Below, one piece after another: positions 16,217 to 24,512 of a stretch of 32,389 nt of DNA (position 1 is the stretch's first letter; every line of letters begins with the position of its first letter). The position numbers and the translations under genes are program-made. Location: positions 1 through 32,389 of the forward strand of contig CAYNXB010000029.1 in the NCBI GenBank assembly GCA_964401045.1, read 5' to 3'. Below the pieces are notes generated by a model that did not search any database, was not told where the DNA came from, and saw only the letters and a program-made list of their open reading frames with translations. This stretch comes from CAYNXB01 sp964401045. Its GTDB lineage: Bacteria > Pseudomonadota > Alphaproteobacteria > Sphingomonadales > Sphingomonadaceae.

Positions 16217-16974
16217 CTACGTGCTTCCAATGCGAGTTGTGCGAGCGGGGCGTCGGCGGGTTCCGCCGTGACTTCGCCGATCACGATCACCGCCGGGCTC
16301 TTCACGCGCTCACGTTCGACCATGTCGGGCAAGCCGGCGAGCGAGGCGCGCAGGACGCGCATCTCCGGCCGGGCGGCGTTCTCGATCACAGCCACCGGAA
16401 GCTCGGGCGCGAGGCCGTCACCCATCAGCTTCTCGGCGATTTGCGGGGCGGTCTTGACGCCCATGTAGATGACCAGCGTGCGGCCCTTGCCGGCGAGCCC
16501 GGCCCAGTTCTGTTCGCTGAGGCCCTTGCACTGGCCGGCGACGAAGCTGACGATGCTGGCGTGATCGCGGTGGGTCAGCGGCACTTGCGCCGCAGCCGCC
16601 GCGCCGAGGGCGGCGCTGACGCCGGGAACGACCTCGACAGGCACGCCGGCAGCGCGGCATGCTTCGGCTTCCTCGCCGCCGCGACCGAATACGAACGGAT
16701 CGCCGCCCTTAAGGCGCACGACGTCACGCCCGGCGCGGGCTGCGCGCACCAGCAATGCGTTGATCTCGTGCTGCGGCATGGTGTGACGAGCGCGGCGCTT
16801 GGCGACCGAGACGAGTTCGGCATCGGCCGGAGCGAGCGCCAGCACGGCGGGATCGATCAGCCCGTCGTGCACGACCAGACCCGCCGATTGGAGCAGGCGC
16901 GCGGCGCGCAGCGTCAGCAGGTCGGGGTCGCCAGGGCCCGCGCCGACAAGATAGACGGTTCCATTCCGAGCCAT
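16213..16974 (-). CDS. cobA: Uroporphyrinogen-III C-methyltransferase
   Basis: A 253-aa SAM-dependent methyltransferase making precorrin-2, the siroheme precursor for CysI. The signatures are VYLVGAGPGDPDLLTLRA near the N-terminus, VVRLKGGDPFVFGRGGEEAEA in the middle, VPGVSAALGAAAAAQVPLTHR, and IYMGVKTAPQIAEKL. The length matches the single-domain CobA/SUMT. The oxidase/chelatase half of E. coli CysG is absent, so precorrin-2 oxidation and iron insertion must be done elsewhere. It heads the five-gene sulfur chain; 88 bp separate it from mscS upstream on the same strand. The symbol could equally be cysG-like by product. Confidence 0.93.
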   Translation of the reverse strand: MARNGTVYLVGAGPGDPDLLTLRAARLLQSAGLVVHDGLIDPAVLALAPADAELVSVAKRRARHTMPQHEINALLVRAARAGRDVVRLKGGDPFVFGRGGEEAEACRAAGVPVEVVPGVSAALGAAAAAQVPLTHRDHASIVSFVAGQCKGLSEQNWAGLAGKGRTLVIYMGVKTAPQIAEKLMGDGLAPELPVAVIENAARPEMRVLRASLAGLPDMVERERVKSPAVIVIGEVTAEPADAPLAQLALEARR

Positions 16975-17062
16975 GACGGTGAGATGGCTGCGGGGCGCTC
17001 CAGTCGCCAGCGAGAATGGCTGTGGGGTGCGTTAGGCTAACTTTAGGGCGCGCCTGCTGCGC

Positions 17063-18016
17063 CTAGTTCGTATTTACCATCGCCTTTGAGATTACCGCTA
17101 CAAGCTGCCGGAATTGCTCACTGTCTTGCAGGTAGAGATTACGCAATGCGCGGTCCGGCAGTTCGACTCCGTCCTGCTGGAACAGCTTCCACATTCGCTT
17201 GAGGATGTCGGAGCGGACCGAGGCGAGTCCCTCCTCGGGATCGTCGATCCACACGCGGATTTCAAACTCGACGCCGACTTCGGTGATCTCGATCAGCCAC
17301 GCTGCGGGGGGCGGATTGCCGAGCACGCGCGGCGAAGCGCGGGCTGCCTCGAGCATCAGTTTCTCAGCCAGCTCCAGATCGGAGGACGGCGCGATGATGA
17401 CCGGCACCCGGATGCGTACCTCGCGCGAGCTGTAGGACCAGTTCTCGACCTGATTGATCATCAGGTTCTCGTTCGGGATCAGGTATTCCTTCTTGTCCCG
17501 CGTCGTGACCGAAACGGCGCGGATGCCGATCTTTTTCACTTGGCCGACGGTGTTCGAGATGCCGTCGTTGACCGCGATCACGTCGCCCGGCTTGATCGAG
17601 CGGTCCATCAGCAGGATGATCCCGGCGAGCAGGTTCCCGAAGGTCTTCTGCAGGCCGAAGCCCAGTGCAAGCCCGAACGCGCCCGAGAACACCGCCAGCG
17701 CCGTGAGGTCGATCCCCAGCGCGTCGATCGCGATCAGGAATGCGAAGACCCATACGGCGATCGAGACCAGCTTCTGCGCCAGCAGCCGTTGCGCGGTGTC
17801 GAGCCCGGTCATTCGCCCGATGATCCAGCCGGCGACGCGGATCGCCAGGCGCGCAAACAGCAAGGCGGCGATGATGACGGCGACTGCGACCAGCACTGTC
17901 CACAGCGAAATCCGCGCGCTCGAGACGGTGAAGCCCCAGCTGTCGAGCGTGGCGATCACGGTCCACAAGTCGCTGCCGCGATCGAGGTTCTGCAGGAAAT
18001 CGCTGGCGCCGTTCAT
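17063..18016 (-). CDS. Small-conductance mechanosensitive channel, MscS family
   Basis: A 317-aa MscS-type channel. Three membrane segments occupy about residues 35-160: TVLVAVAVIIAALLFARLAIRV, then LVSIAVWVFAFLIAIDALG, then the pore helix GAFGLALGFGLQKTFGNLLAGI. The cytoplasmic beta domain follows (RSIKPGDVIAVNDGISNTVGQVKKIGIRAVSV), then LIPNENLMINQVENWS and an alpha/beta tail. It relieves turgor by opening under membrane tension. Its ATG overlaps the metC stop (ATGA, 18013-18016), so it is probably translated after metC. A link between the two functions is not evident. Confidence 0.92.
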   Translation of the reverse strand: MNGASDFLQNLDRGSDLWTVIATLDSWGFTVSSARISLWTVLVAVAVIIAALLFARLAIRVAGWIIGRMTGLDTAQRLLAQKLVSIAVWVFAFLIAIDALGIDLTALAVFSGAFGLALGFGLQKTFGNLLAGIILLMDRSIKPGDVIAVNDGISNTVGQVKKIGIRAVSVTTRDKKEYLIPNENLMINQVENWSYSSREVRIRVPVIIAPSSDLELAEKLMLEAARASPRVLGNPPPAAWLIEITEVGVEFEIRVWIDDPEEGLASVRSDILKRMWKLFQQDGVELPDRALRNLYLQDSEQFRQLVAVISKAMVNTN

Positions 18017-19194
18017 CCGTGCTCCATTGCCGAAAACCCGGCGGCGAGATCGGCGATCAGGTCTTGAGAGTCCTCGAGCCCGATCGACAACCGGATGCCG
18101 AGCGTGGCCTTAGAACCCGCGGTGGGCCAAGTGGTTGCGGTGCGGGGCAAATCCGGGCCGAACGGGATCACCAGGCTCTCATAGCCGCCCCAGCTGTAGC
18201 CGATGCCGAACAGGCGCAACGCATCCACGAAGCGGTCGCGGGCGGCGGTGTCGCCGGTATTCAGGAGAAAGCTGAACAGCCCGCATCCGCCGGTGAAGTC
18301 ACGCCGCCACAGCTCCTCGTGCATCGGGCAGCGCACCTCGGCCACTTCGGCGCGGCCGGTGAGCCACTCAGCGATGGCGAGCGCGCTGGCGGTTTCGCGT
18401 TCAAGCCGGACGCCCATGGTCCTGAGTCCGCGCAACGCCAGCGCGGCATCGTCGGGAGACACCACCACGCCGAGTTGCTGTGCGGTCAGCCGCAACCGCT
18501 TGTAGAGCTTCTCGCCCGCTGAAACGCTGCCCATCATCAGGTCCGAATGTCCGCCGACATGCTTGGTCAGCGACATGATGTCGATGTCGCAGCCGCGCTC
18601 GAGCGCGGGGAAGCCGAGCGGCGTCGCCCAGGTGTTGTCGAACAGCACCACCGTATCATGTTCATGCGCGATTTCCGCGAGGGCGGGGACGTCGCACACT
18701 TCCATCGTCAGGCTGCCCGGGGTTTCGAGCAGCACCGCCCTGGTCATGTCGGAGAAGGACGCGGCGAAGCCACTTAGGTCGAGGGGGTCGAAATACCGCG
18801 TCGCAATGCCGTGGCGCTTGAGCAGCCCCTCGGCCATCGCTCGCGACGGCTGGTAAGCATTGTCGATCATCAGCAACTCGTCGCCCGCGCTGAGCACCGC
18901 AAGCAATGCGCCCGCGATCGCCGCCACTCCGCTCGGGTAGAGCAGCGTGCCGTGCGCGCCCGGCTCAAGTTCGGTCAGCGCCTCGGCGAGCGCCCACTGC
19001 GTCGGGCCGCCGCGGCGGCCGTAGTAGAACTGCCCGTCCTCGTTCGTCCGGCCGGCGGCGAGATCGGCGCTGTCGCGGTAGAGGTGAGTGCTGGCGCGCC
19101 ATACCGGCGGATTGACAACCGGCCCGGTCCATTCCGCGCGGCGACCGCCGTGGACAAGCTTCGTAAATGAGCCGCCGGGCTTTTTATCGTTCAC
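18013..19194 (-). CDS. metC: Cystathionine beta-lyase (Cys/Met-metabolism PLP enzyme)
   Basis: A 393-aa PLP-dependent lyase of the Cys/Met family. The start is the GTG at 19194 (VNDKKPGGSFTKLVHGGR); the longer upstream frame runs through the intergenic repeat and is not coding. Motifs are VNPPVWRASTHLY, YYGRRGGPTQWALAEALTELE, LYPSGVAAIAGALLAVLSAGDE, LLETPGSLTMEVCDVPAL, FDNTWATPLGFPALERG and SLTKHVGGHSDLMMG with the Schiff-base Lys211. It splits cystathionine to homocysteine in methionine synthesis. The beta-lyase call over gamma-synthase rests on the GRRGGPT region and is usual for alphaproteobacteria. It overlaps mscS downstream and is separated from sseA by the repeat element. Confidence 0.88.
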   Translation of the reverse strand: MNDKKPGGSFTKLVHGGRRAEWTGPVVNPPVWRASTHLYRDSADLAAGRTNEDGQFYYGRRGGPTQWALAEALTELEPGAHGTLLYPSGVAAIAGALLAVLSAGDELLMIDNAYQPSRAMAEGLLKRHGIATRYFDPLDLSGFAASFSDMTRAVLLETPGSLTMEVCDVPALAEIAHEHDTVVLFDNTWATPLGFPALERGCDIDIMSLTKHVGGHSDLMMGSVSAGEKLYKRLRLTAQQLGVVVSPDDAALALRGLRTMGVRLERETASALAIAEWLTGRAEVAEVRCPMHEELWRRDFTGGCGLFSFLLNTGDTAARDRFVDALRLFGIGYSWGGYESLVIPFGPDLPRTATTWPTAGSKATLGIRLSIGLEDSQDLIADLAAGFSAMEHG

Positions 19195-19200
19195 TTGAAA

Positions 19201-19321
19201 CCCGTTCGTGCGGAGGCTTGTCGAAGCACCGATTTTCTTTCTGGCATGCGGAACACAAGAAACCAAAAGCGGCCGTGGGGCAACGCCGAGCTTCGCTTCC
19301 GACAAGCACAGGGCGAACGGG
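19201..19321. repeat. Intergenic inverted-repeat (REP-like) element of sphingomonad type
   Basis: Two 27-base arms face each other at 19201-19227 and 19295-19321. Both begin with CCCGTTCG when read inward from the outside, and both contain CTTGTCG(G)AAGC at the inner end; the middle of each arm differs. About 67 bases separate them. The outer core matches a short palindromic repeat that I recall as very common between genes in sphingomonads. It lies between sseA and metC and would form a long hairpin in a shared transcript. Confidence 0.6.
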
Positions 19322-19324
19322 AGG

Positions 19325-20170
19325 TTAGTCCGCGGGGCCGAGCGCCTTGGGTGTCGCCGGATCGGCGGCCCATTCGCTCCAGCTTCCGTCATAGAGCGCG
19401 GTATCGTCCTTGCCGAGCAGGTGCATCGCGAAGGAGAGCACCGCCGCGGTGACCCCGCCGCCGCAGGTCGTCACCACCGGCCGCGAGAGATCGATCCCCG
19501 CGTCCTCGAACGCTGCGCGCAGGCTGCCGGCGTCCTTGAAGGTGCCATCATCGTTGTAGAGCTCGGTGAACGGCAGGTTGCGCGAGCCGGGGATATGGCC
19601 GCTCTGGATGCCGGGGCGGAAATCGGGTGTCTCGCCGGTGAAGCGGCCTGCCTCGCGCGCGTCGACCAGTTGTTCGGCCTTGCTGCCGAGATTGGCGAGC
19701 ACTTGCGCCTTGCCGCGCACTTTTCCGCCGTCGGGGCGGGCGGTAAAGTGGCGTTCGGAGAAGGCGGGTTCGCCGCTTTCGAGCTCGCGGCCCTCGGCCC
19801 TCCACTTGGCGAGGCCACCGTCGAGGATAGCGACGTTCCGCGCGCCGAACGAGGTCAGCATGAACCATGCGCGCCCAGCGGTTCTCACCGCGCTGTCGTC
19901 GTAGACCACGATGCGACTGCCATCGCCAACGCCCAGCGCCTGCATCCGCGCGGCGAACTGCTCGGGTCGGGGCAGCGCCGAAGGCACGGGGCTGGCCGTA
20001 TCGACCAGGGAAGCGAGGTCCATGAATACCGCACCGGGAATGTGCCCGGCATCGTATTCGGCGCGCGCATCGCGTTCGGCGTCCGGTAAATGGTTCGACG
20101 CGTCGATTATGCGCAAGTCGCCCGCGCCGATCTCGTTCGCGAGCCATTCGGTCGAAACCAGCGGGTCCAT
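19325..20170 (-). CDS. sseA: 3-mercaptopyruvate / thiosulfate sulfurtransferase
   Basis: A 281-aa two-domain rhodanese. The N-terminal half (LRIIDASNHLPDAERDARAEYDAGHIPGA) is the inactive domain. The C-terminal half carries the active loop CGGGVTA with Cys236, close to the CG(S/T)GVTA of mercaptopyruvate sulfurtransferases rather than the CRxGxR/T of thiosulfate rhodaneses. I took ATG 20170 because AGGAGG at 20180-20175 lies four bases upstream; in-frame ATGs at 20173 and 20185 are alternatives. It moves sulfane sulfur from mercaptopyruvate to thiols or cyanide. It sits next to metC and the sulfur operon on the same strand. Confidence 0.9.
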   Translation of the reverse strand: MDPLVSTEWLANEIGAGDLRIIDASNHLPDAERDARAEYDAGHIPGAVFMDLASLVDTASPVPSALPRPEQFAARMQALGVGDGSRIVVYDDSAVRTAGRAWFMLTSFGARNVAILDGGLAKWRAEGRELESGEPAFSERHFTARPDGGKVRGKAQVLANLGSKAEQLVDAREAGRFTGETPDFRPGIQSGHIPGSRNLPFTELYNDDGTFKDAGSLRAAFEDAGIDLSRPVVTTCGGGVTAAVLSFAMHLLGKDDTALYDGSWSEWAADPATPKALGPAD

Positions 20171-20230
20171 CATGCCTCCTGCCATCCTGGCGGCAGGGTT
20201 ATCGCGGCTTTCGACAGCCGTCGAGCGAGT

Positions 20231-21457
20231 TCACGCAAACGCGCGCTGGCCGAGCTCCGAATAGATGCGCGGGCCGAGGTCGAGCCGGAACGGCTGGAGG
20301 CCGCCGCCCGGTCGGGCCGCGCGCTGGCCGACGACCGAGGTCTGCACGATTACTTCGGTGTGCTCGCCAACGGAGACCACCCGCAGCCGCGCGAGCGGCA
20401 CGAACAGCGCCGCATCGCCGTTCCGGATCGGGCGGATATGCGGCAGCGGAAGCGCGAAATCACCGGACACGACCTTGGTCTCGCCCGGGAACAGCGTGCG
20501 GATCAGGTGGCGGTTTTCGAGTTTGCTGTTCGAAGCGGCGATCTGCTCTTCCTCTGACAGCGAAGCGTGGGCCGAGATCATGTCGCCGTCGATCGAGATA
20601 TCGCGCAACGGCGCGTCGCCCTGATTGGTCAGCAGGATGCGATAGGAGAGCGTCGCGTTGAGGAGCGAGACGCTGAGCCGTGCAGGCTCGAGAGCGATGC
20701 GCAGGGGCCGCTCGGGCAGGTGATCGTCGTGGTCGTCGGCCATCGCCGGCGCCGGTTCGGGCTGGCGCACCGGCGGCGCTTCGGACGGCTTGCGCGCGGC
20801 GACCCTGGGCAGCTCCGCAGGCGGGCTGATCGGTTCGGACGGGTGAGGCCGCTCGATATCTTCGATCTCCAACCGCGCTTCTGCGCGGCGCCCGCGCCAC
20901 AACCAGCCGGCGAGAATGCCGACCGCGCCGACCACGAGGAGCGCAAGGACCCACATCCACCAGGCGATGCCGCCGGAATGAACCACGGCGGCCGCCGGAG
21001 CGGATGCCGCGGGCCGCGTAGCAGCGGGTTGAGGCAGCGACAGGCTGGGTTGCGCGGCCGTGGTGGGTGGCAGGGCCGCATCGGCCGACGCCTCGGTCGC
21101 GGTGGCGCTGCTCGGCGTCGCTTGTGGGCGCGCGGCGTTGAAGCTGTCGATCGCGCTGCGGACCGATTCGCCGGCAGTCGGGCTGGGAAGCGACGCACCG
21201 GGATCAATCGGGACCGGAGAGGTGTCGACCGCTACCGGTGGGGGAGCGGGCGTGGGGGTCGGTGCCGGCCGTGCGACGCGCGGAGGAGCGATTCCCTCGA
21301 CCACCGGGCCTTGCGGCTGCGCGCGCGGAGTCGCTTGTTCCGACGGCAGCTCGAAGTCTCTGACCGAGCTATTATCCTGGGCGAGCGCCGGCGCGGCGAG
21401 CGTGAGCGCCGTTACCGAGGCAAGCAGCCGTGCGAAATCCGAAATCTTCATGAGCAT
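20231..21457 (-). CDS. Hypothetical exported/membrane protein with Pro/Ala-rich linker
   Basis: A 408-aa protein. Residues 1-27 are a signal peptide ending APALAQ; the third residue is a second possible Met start (21451). A long Pro/Ala/Thr-rich low-complexity segment covers about 40-165. One membrane helix follows (WWMWVLALLVVGAVGILAGWLW, about 167-188), then a charged linker. A C-terminal domain of about 150 residues (RPLRIALEPARLSVSLLNATLSYRILLTNQGDAPLRDI) looks like an Ig-like or beta-sandwich fold. I do not recognise the family. The layout, with a domain on each side of one helix and a spacer that could cross the periplasm, suggests an envelope protein. It is divergent from queF. Confidence 0.75.
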   Translation of the reverse strand: MLMKISDFARLLASVTALTLAAPALAQDNSSVRDFELPSEQATPRAQPQGPVVEGIAPPRVARPAPTPTPAPPPVAVDTSPVPIDPGASLPSPTAGESVRSAIDSFNAARPQATPSSATATEASADAALPPTTAAQPSLSLPQPAATRPAASAPAAAVVHSGGIAWWMWVLALLVVGAVGILAGWLWRGRRAEARLEIEDIERPHPSEPISPPAELPRVAARKPSEAPPVRQPEPAPAMADDHDDHLPERPLRIALEPARLSVSLLNATLSYRILLTNQGDAPLRDISIDGDMISAHASLSEEEQIAASNSKLENRHLIRTLFPGETKVVSGDFALPLPHIRPIRNGDAALFVPLARLRVVSVGEHTEVIVQTSVVGQRAARPGGGLQPFRLDLGPRIYSELGQRAFA

Positions 21458-21558
21458 AAGTGCTGCGTTCAGGAGCGCGGCGCGCGCTGAATAGCGTGTG
21501 AATTGCCGAGGTCAACGGCCAGCTTGTGCCGGACACCGGTTCGCGGCATCAGGCGGGC

Positions 21559-22009
21559 ATGAGCGATACCCCCAGGACCACGCATCTCGGCCAGCGGAGC
21601 CTGCTGCCGGCCTCACCCGAAGAAGCAAATCTCGACTACGTGCCCAATCCGCGCACCGGCGAGCTTTACCTGGTGCGGTTCGCCGCGCCCGAGTTCACGT
21701 CTCTGTGTCCGGTCACCGGCCAGCCGGACTTCGCCCATCTGGTGATCGACTATGCGCCGGGCGCGGCGATCGTCGAATCGAAATCGTTGAAACTGTTTCT
21801 CGCAAGCTTCCGCAATCATTGCGGATTTCATGAGGACGTGACAGTCGGTATCGGTCGACGCCTCACTGACGAGATGAAGCCGGCATGGCTGCGCATCGGC
21901 GGCTATTGGTATCCGCGCNNNNNNNNNNGTATTCTGGCAGACCGGCGCCCCTCCGGAAGGTCTGTGGGTGCCCGATCAGGGCGTCGCGTCTTATCGCGGA
22001 CGCGGATAA
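21559..22009 (+). CDS. queF: NADPH-dependent 7-cyano-7-deazaguanine reductase, interrupted by assembly gap
   Basis: A short, single-domain QueF that reduces preQ0 to preQ1 in queuosine synthesis. ATG 21559 gives 120 residues before the N run: TSLCPVTGQPDFAH with the nucleophile Cys50 and Asp57, VESKSLKLFLASFRNH with Glu73, and HED near 91. After the gap at 21919-21928 the frame resumes at 21929 with VFWQTGAPPEGLWVPDQGVASYRGRG and stops at 22009. Ten N shifts the frame, but family sequences have about six residues (GG-x-P-ID) here, so 18 bases are probably missing. The gene itself is very likely intact. An upstream ATG at 21526 is a less likely start. Confidence 0.92.
21919..21928. other. Assembly gap (ten N) inside queF
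   Basis: Ten undetermined bases. The flanking codons are in different frames with a gap of ten and in one frame with a gap of eighteen, so the count of N is a placeholder. Confidence 0.95.
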
Positions 22010-22066
22010 GGCCTTCGCTATCGCTCGGGAGTTACGACGGCAAACATCCCGGGATCGCGTCGGAAG

Positions 22067-22142
<76 letters not shown>

Positions 22143-22161
22143 CCAGGGAACGGCCTTTGCT

Positions 22162-23046
22162 TCAAGCGGCGCCGAACGTCCAGCCTTCGGTGCGGGCGAT
22201 TTCAGGGGTCATCGCGGGCGGCGCCCACAATTCGACGCGCGGGGCAGCCACACGCAACCAGGCGGCAGTGAGCAGCGCGTCTGTGCTGTGATCGTCGAGC
22301 GGTCCCCTGCCGGGCACAGGCGGGCTGCCGAGGGCGGCGAGGGCGAGGTTCAATTCCTCATAGCTGCGCATCTTGCTCCGCGAGGCGCTGCGGCCGGCAT
22401 GGATCGCGGCGATCGTGGTATATATCTCGACCAGCACCGACCCGGGTGAAGGCAGCGGATCGAACGGCCACACCGGGATCGCTCCGTCGAGCCGGTGCAA
22501 TACGCGCATGCCGGTGAGGCTCGAACGCCCGACTTGCGCCGCGCCGACGAGGTTGAAGTTCGAATATGGCTTGCAGCCCAGCGCTTCCTGCGCATGCTCG
22601 GTCTCCCGAAAGCGGCCGCGTCTGTTGCCGGCGCCCGGAGCGTGGAACCGGATGCCTTCGCGCCCGCCGTGGCGGCGGAAGTAGCCGCTCGCTTCGGCAT
22701 GATCGACGAACGAGGACGCCGCGAGGTGCGGGTCGGCTTCGCACAGCACATCCACCAGCCGCCACAGCGCCCTGGCGTTGGGCGGGCTCTCACTCCAGCC
22801 GGGAAAGAACGCGCCCTGGTCCGCGAACGGCAGCGACAGGCCGAGGTCCAGCCCCGCCAGCGTGTCGGGCGGCAAATCCTCGCGCAGCCACTCGAGCACG
22901 TCGCCACGCGACCAGCGATGCCCGGGGCGCACCAGTTCCGGCGCGCCGCCGCTTGCGGCGCACAAGCCGACCGCGATGCCCTTATGCCGCTCGCCCGCGG
23001 CACCCGACCAGTCGATCGCCGCGAAATGGCGGAAGCTCGGGATCAC
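22162..23046 (-). CDS. Predicted RNase H-like nuclease fold protein (DUF429-like)
   Basis: A 294-aa protein with a GTG start overlapping the stop of the 31-aa ORF (GTGA). The first strand FAAIDWSGAA carries an Asp (residue 12) typical of RNase H-fold proteins. GLDLGLSLPFAD and LVEIYTTIAAIH are further strands, and DDHSTDALLTAAWLR near residue 245 supplies the acidic C-terminal pair. DUF429 proteins are predicted nucleases of unknown substrate. The region HAPGAGNRRGRFRETEHAQEALGCKPYSNFNLVGAAQVG is typical of the family's middle insertion. It belongs to the rarA cluster, which hints at DNA metabolism; that is inference. Confidence 0.7.
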   Translation of the reverse strand: MIPSFRHFAAIDWSGAAGERHKGIAVGLCAASGGAPELVRPGHRWSRGDVLEWLREDLPPDTLAGLDLGLSLPFADQGAFFPGWSESPPNARALWRLVDVLCEADPHLAASSFVDHAEASGYFRRHGGREGIRFHAPGAGNRRGRFRETEHAQEALGCKPYSNFNLVGAAQVGRSSLTGMRVLHRLDGAIPVWPFDPLPSPGSVLVEIYTTIAAIHAGRSASRSKMRSYEELNLALAALGSPPVPGRGPLDDHSTDALLTAAWLRVAAPRVELWAPPAMTPEIARTEGWTFGAA

Positions 23047-23138
23047 TTCTTGCGCTTGCGGGCGGGCTTCCTTCCGCCCTTCTTCACGGTTCCGGGCAGG
23101 GTGGGCGCCTTGGCGCAGCTGTCGAGCATGTCAGCCAT
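23043..23138 (-). CDS. 31-aa basic peptide between rarA and the RNase H-like gene
   Basis: A 31-codon frame on the minus strand starts at ATG 23138, overlapping the rarA stop by 8 bp (ATGGCTGA). It ends in TGA at 23043, overlapping the GTG start of the next gene (GTGA). It reads MADMLDSCAKAPTLPGTV and then a lysine/arginine-rich tail (KKGGRKPARKRKK). The exact overlaps at both ends argue that it is translated as a coupler or as a small nucleic-acid-binding peptide. No family is known to me. Confidence 0.5.
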   Translation of the reverse strand: MADMLDSCAKAPTLPGTVKKGGRKPARKRKK

Positions 23139-24453
23139 CGCTCCGCTCCCGCCGCAGCCGGTTCCAGTATTCGATCCGTTCCTTCACCTGCCGCTCGAAC
23201 CCACGCTCGACCGGTTCGTAATAAGTTTGCGGCTCCATCTCCTCGGGCCAGTAGTTGTCGCCCGAGAAGCCCTCGTCGGCGTCGTGGTCGTAAGTATAGC
23301 CCTGGCCGTAGCCGATCTGCTTCATCAGCTTGGTAGGCGCGTTGAGGATATTGGCCGGCGGCATCAGGCTGCCAGTCTCCCTCGCGCTGCGCCAGGCGGC
23401 CTTCTGTGCCTTGTAGGCGGCATTCGATTTGGGCGCGGTGGCTAGGTATAAGCACGCTTGCGCGATCGCCAGTTCACCCTCCGGCGAGCCGAGGAAATCG
23501 TAGGCATCCTTGGCGGCGAGGCACTGGGCGAGCGCGTTGGGATCGGCGAGGCCAATGTCCTCGGTTGCAGCGCGGATCAGGCGCCGCAGCAGGTAGAGCG
23601 GCTCCTCGCCCGCGACCAGCATGCGCGCGAGATAATACAACGCCGCTTGCGGGTCCGACCCGCGGATCGACTTATGCAGCGCCGAGATGAGGTTGTAGTG
23701 CCCCTCGCGGTCCTTGTCATAGACCGCGACGCGCCGTTGCAGGAACGCGCCGAGCTCCGCCGGGCCGAGCGGCTCCGCGATCTGCGCAGCGTAGAGCGTT
23801 TCGGCCTGGTTGAGCAGGAAGCGCCCGTCGCCATCGGCACTGGCGATCAAGGCGTCGCGCGCATCGGGCGTGACGGGCAGGGGGCCTTCGAGCGCTTCCC
23901 CCCGGTCCAGCAACTGCCCGAGCGCGCGGGCATCGAGCCGGTGGAGGATCAGTACCTGCGTGCGGCTCATCAGCGCGGCGTTCAGCTCGAAGCTCGGATT
24001 TTCGGTGGTGGCGCCGACCAAGGTCACCGTGCCCCGCTCAACGAACGGCAGGAAACCGTCCTGCTGTGCGCGGTTGAAACGATGGATCTCGTCCACGAAC
24101 AATAGCGTGCGCTGGCCTGCTTCGCGTGCCCTTTCCGCTTCGGAGAAGGCTTTTTTCAGGTCCGCCACCCCGGAGAACACCGCGCTGATCGCCACGAAGC
24201 GCATGCCGACGGCGTCGGCGAGCAGGCGGGCGATGCTGGTCTTGCCGGTGCCGGGCGGACCCCACAGGATCATGCTGGCGAGCTTGCCAGCCGCGACCAT
24301 GCGACCGATCGCCCCATCGGGGCCGGTCAGGTGCTCCTGTCCGATTACTTCGTCGAGCGACTGCGGGCGCAGCCGGTCGGCCAGCGGCGCGTCTTCGCGC
24401 GGCGCGTCGGGCCGGGCGGTGGGCGGTGGGTCGTCGGCGAAGAGGTCGGCCAT
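23131..24453 (-). CDS. rarA: Replication-associated recombination protein A (AAA+ ATPase)
   Basis: A 440-aa RarA/MgsA/WRNIP1-type ATPase acting at stalled replication forks. The start is ATG 24453 (MADLFADDPPPTAR). Walker A is GPPGTGKTS at 65-73, Walker B FVDEIHRFN at 119-127, sensor 1 GATTENPSFE at 147-156. The C-terminal tetramerisation part includes HKSIRGSDPQAALYYLARML and ATEDIGLADPNAL. The final 60 residues (GYTYDHDADEGFSGDNYWPE) match the family end. It is divergent from padR over 105 bp, and its stop overlaps the 31-aa ORF. Confidence 0.96.
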   Translation of the reverse strand: MADLFADDPPPTARPDAPREDAPLADRLRPQSLDEVIGQEHLTGPDGAIGRMVAAGKLASMILWGPPGTGKTSIARLLADAVGMRFVAISAVFSGVADLKKAFSEAERAREAGQRTLLFVDEIHRFNRAQQDGFLPFVERGTVTLVGATTENPSFELNAALMSRTQVLILHRLDARALGQLLDRGEALEGPLPVTPDARDALIASADGDGRFLLNQAETLYAAQIAEPLGPAELGAFLQRRVAVYDKDREGHYNLISALHKSIRGSDPQAALYYLARMLVAGEEPLYLLRRLIRAATEDIGLADPNALAQCLAAKDAYDFLGSPEGELAIAQACLYLATAPKSNAAYKAQKAAWRSARETGSLMPPANILNAPTKLMKQIGYGQGYTYDHDADEGFSGDNYWPEEMEPQTYYEPVERGFERQVKERIEYWNRLRRERSDG

Positions 24454-24512
24454 CGCTGTTAGATAGAGATAACCGCGAAAAGTTGCATCGGCTCTTGCAT
24501 TCACAATTTGAA

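Noticed and set aside
19195..19392. N-terminal extension of metC
   Set aside because: It is translation of the inverted-repeat element; family alignment starts at the GTG 19194.
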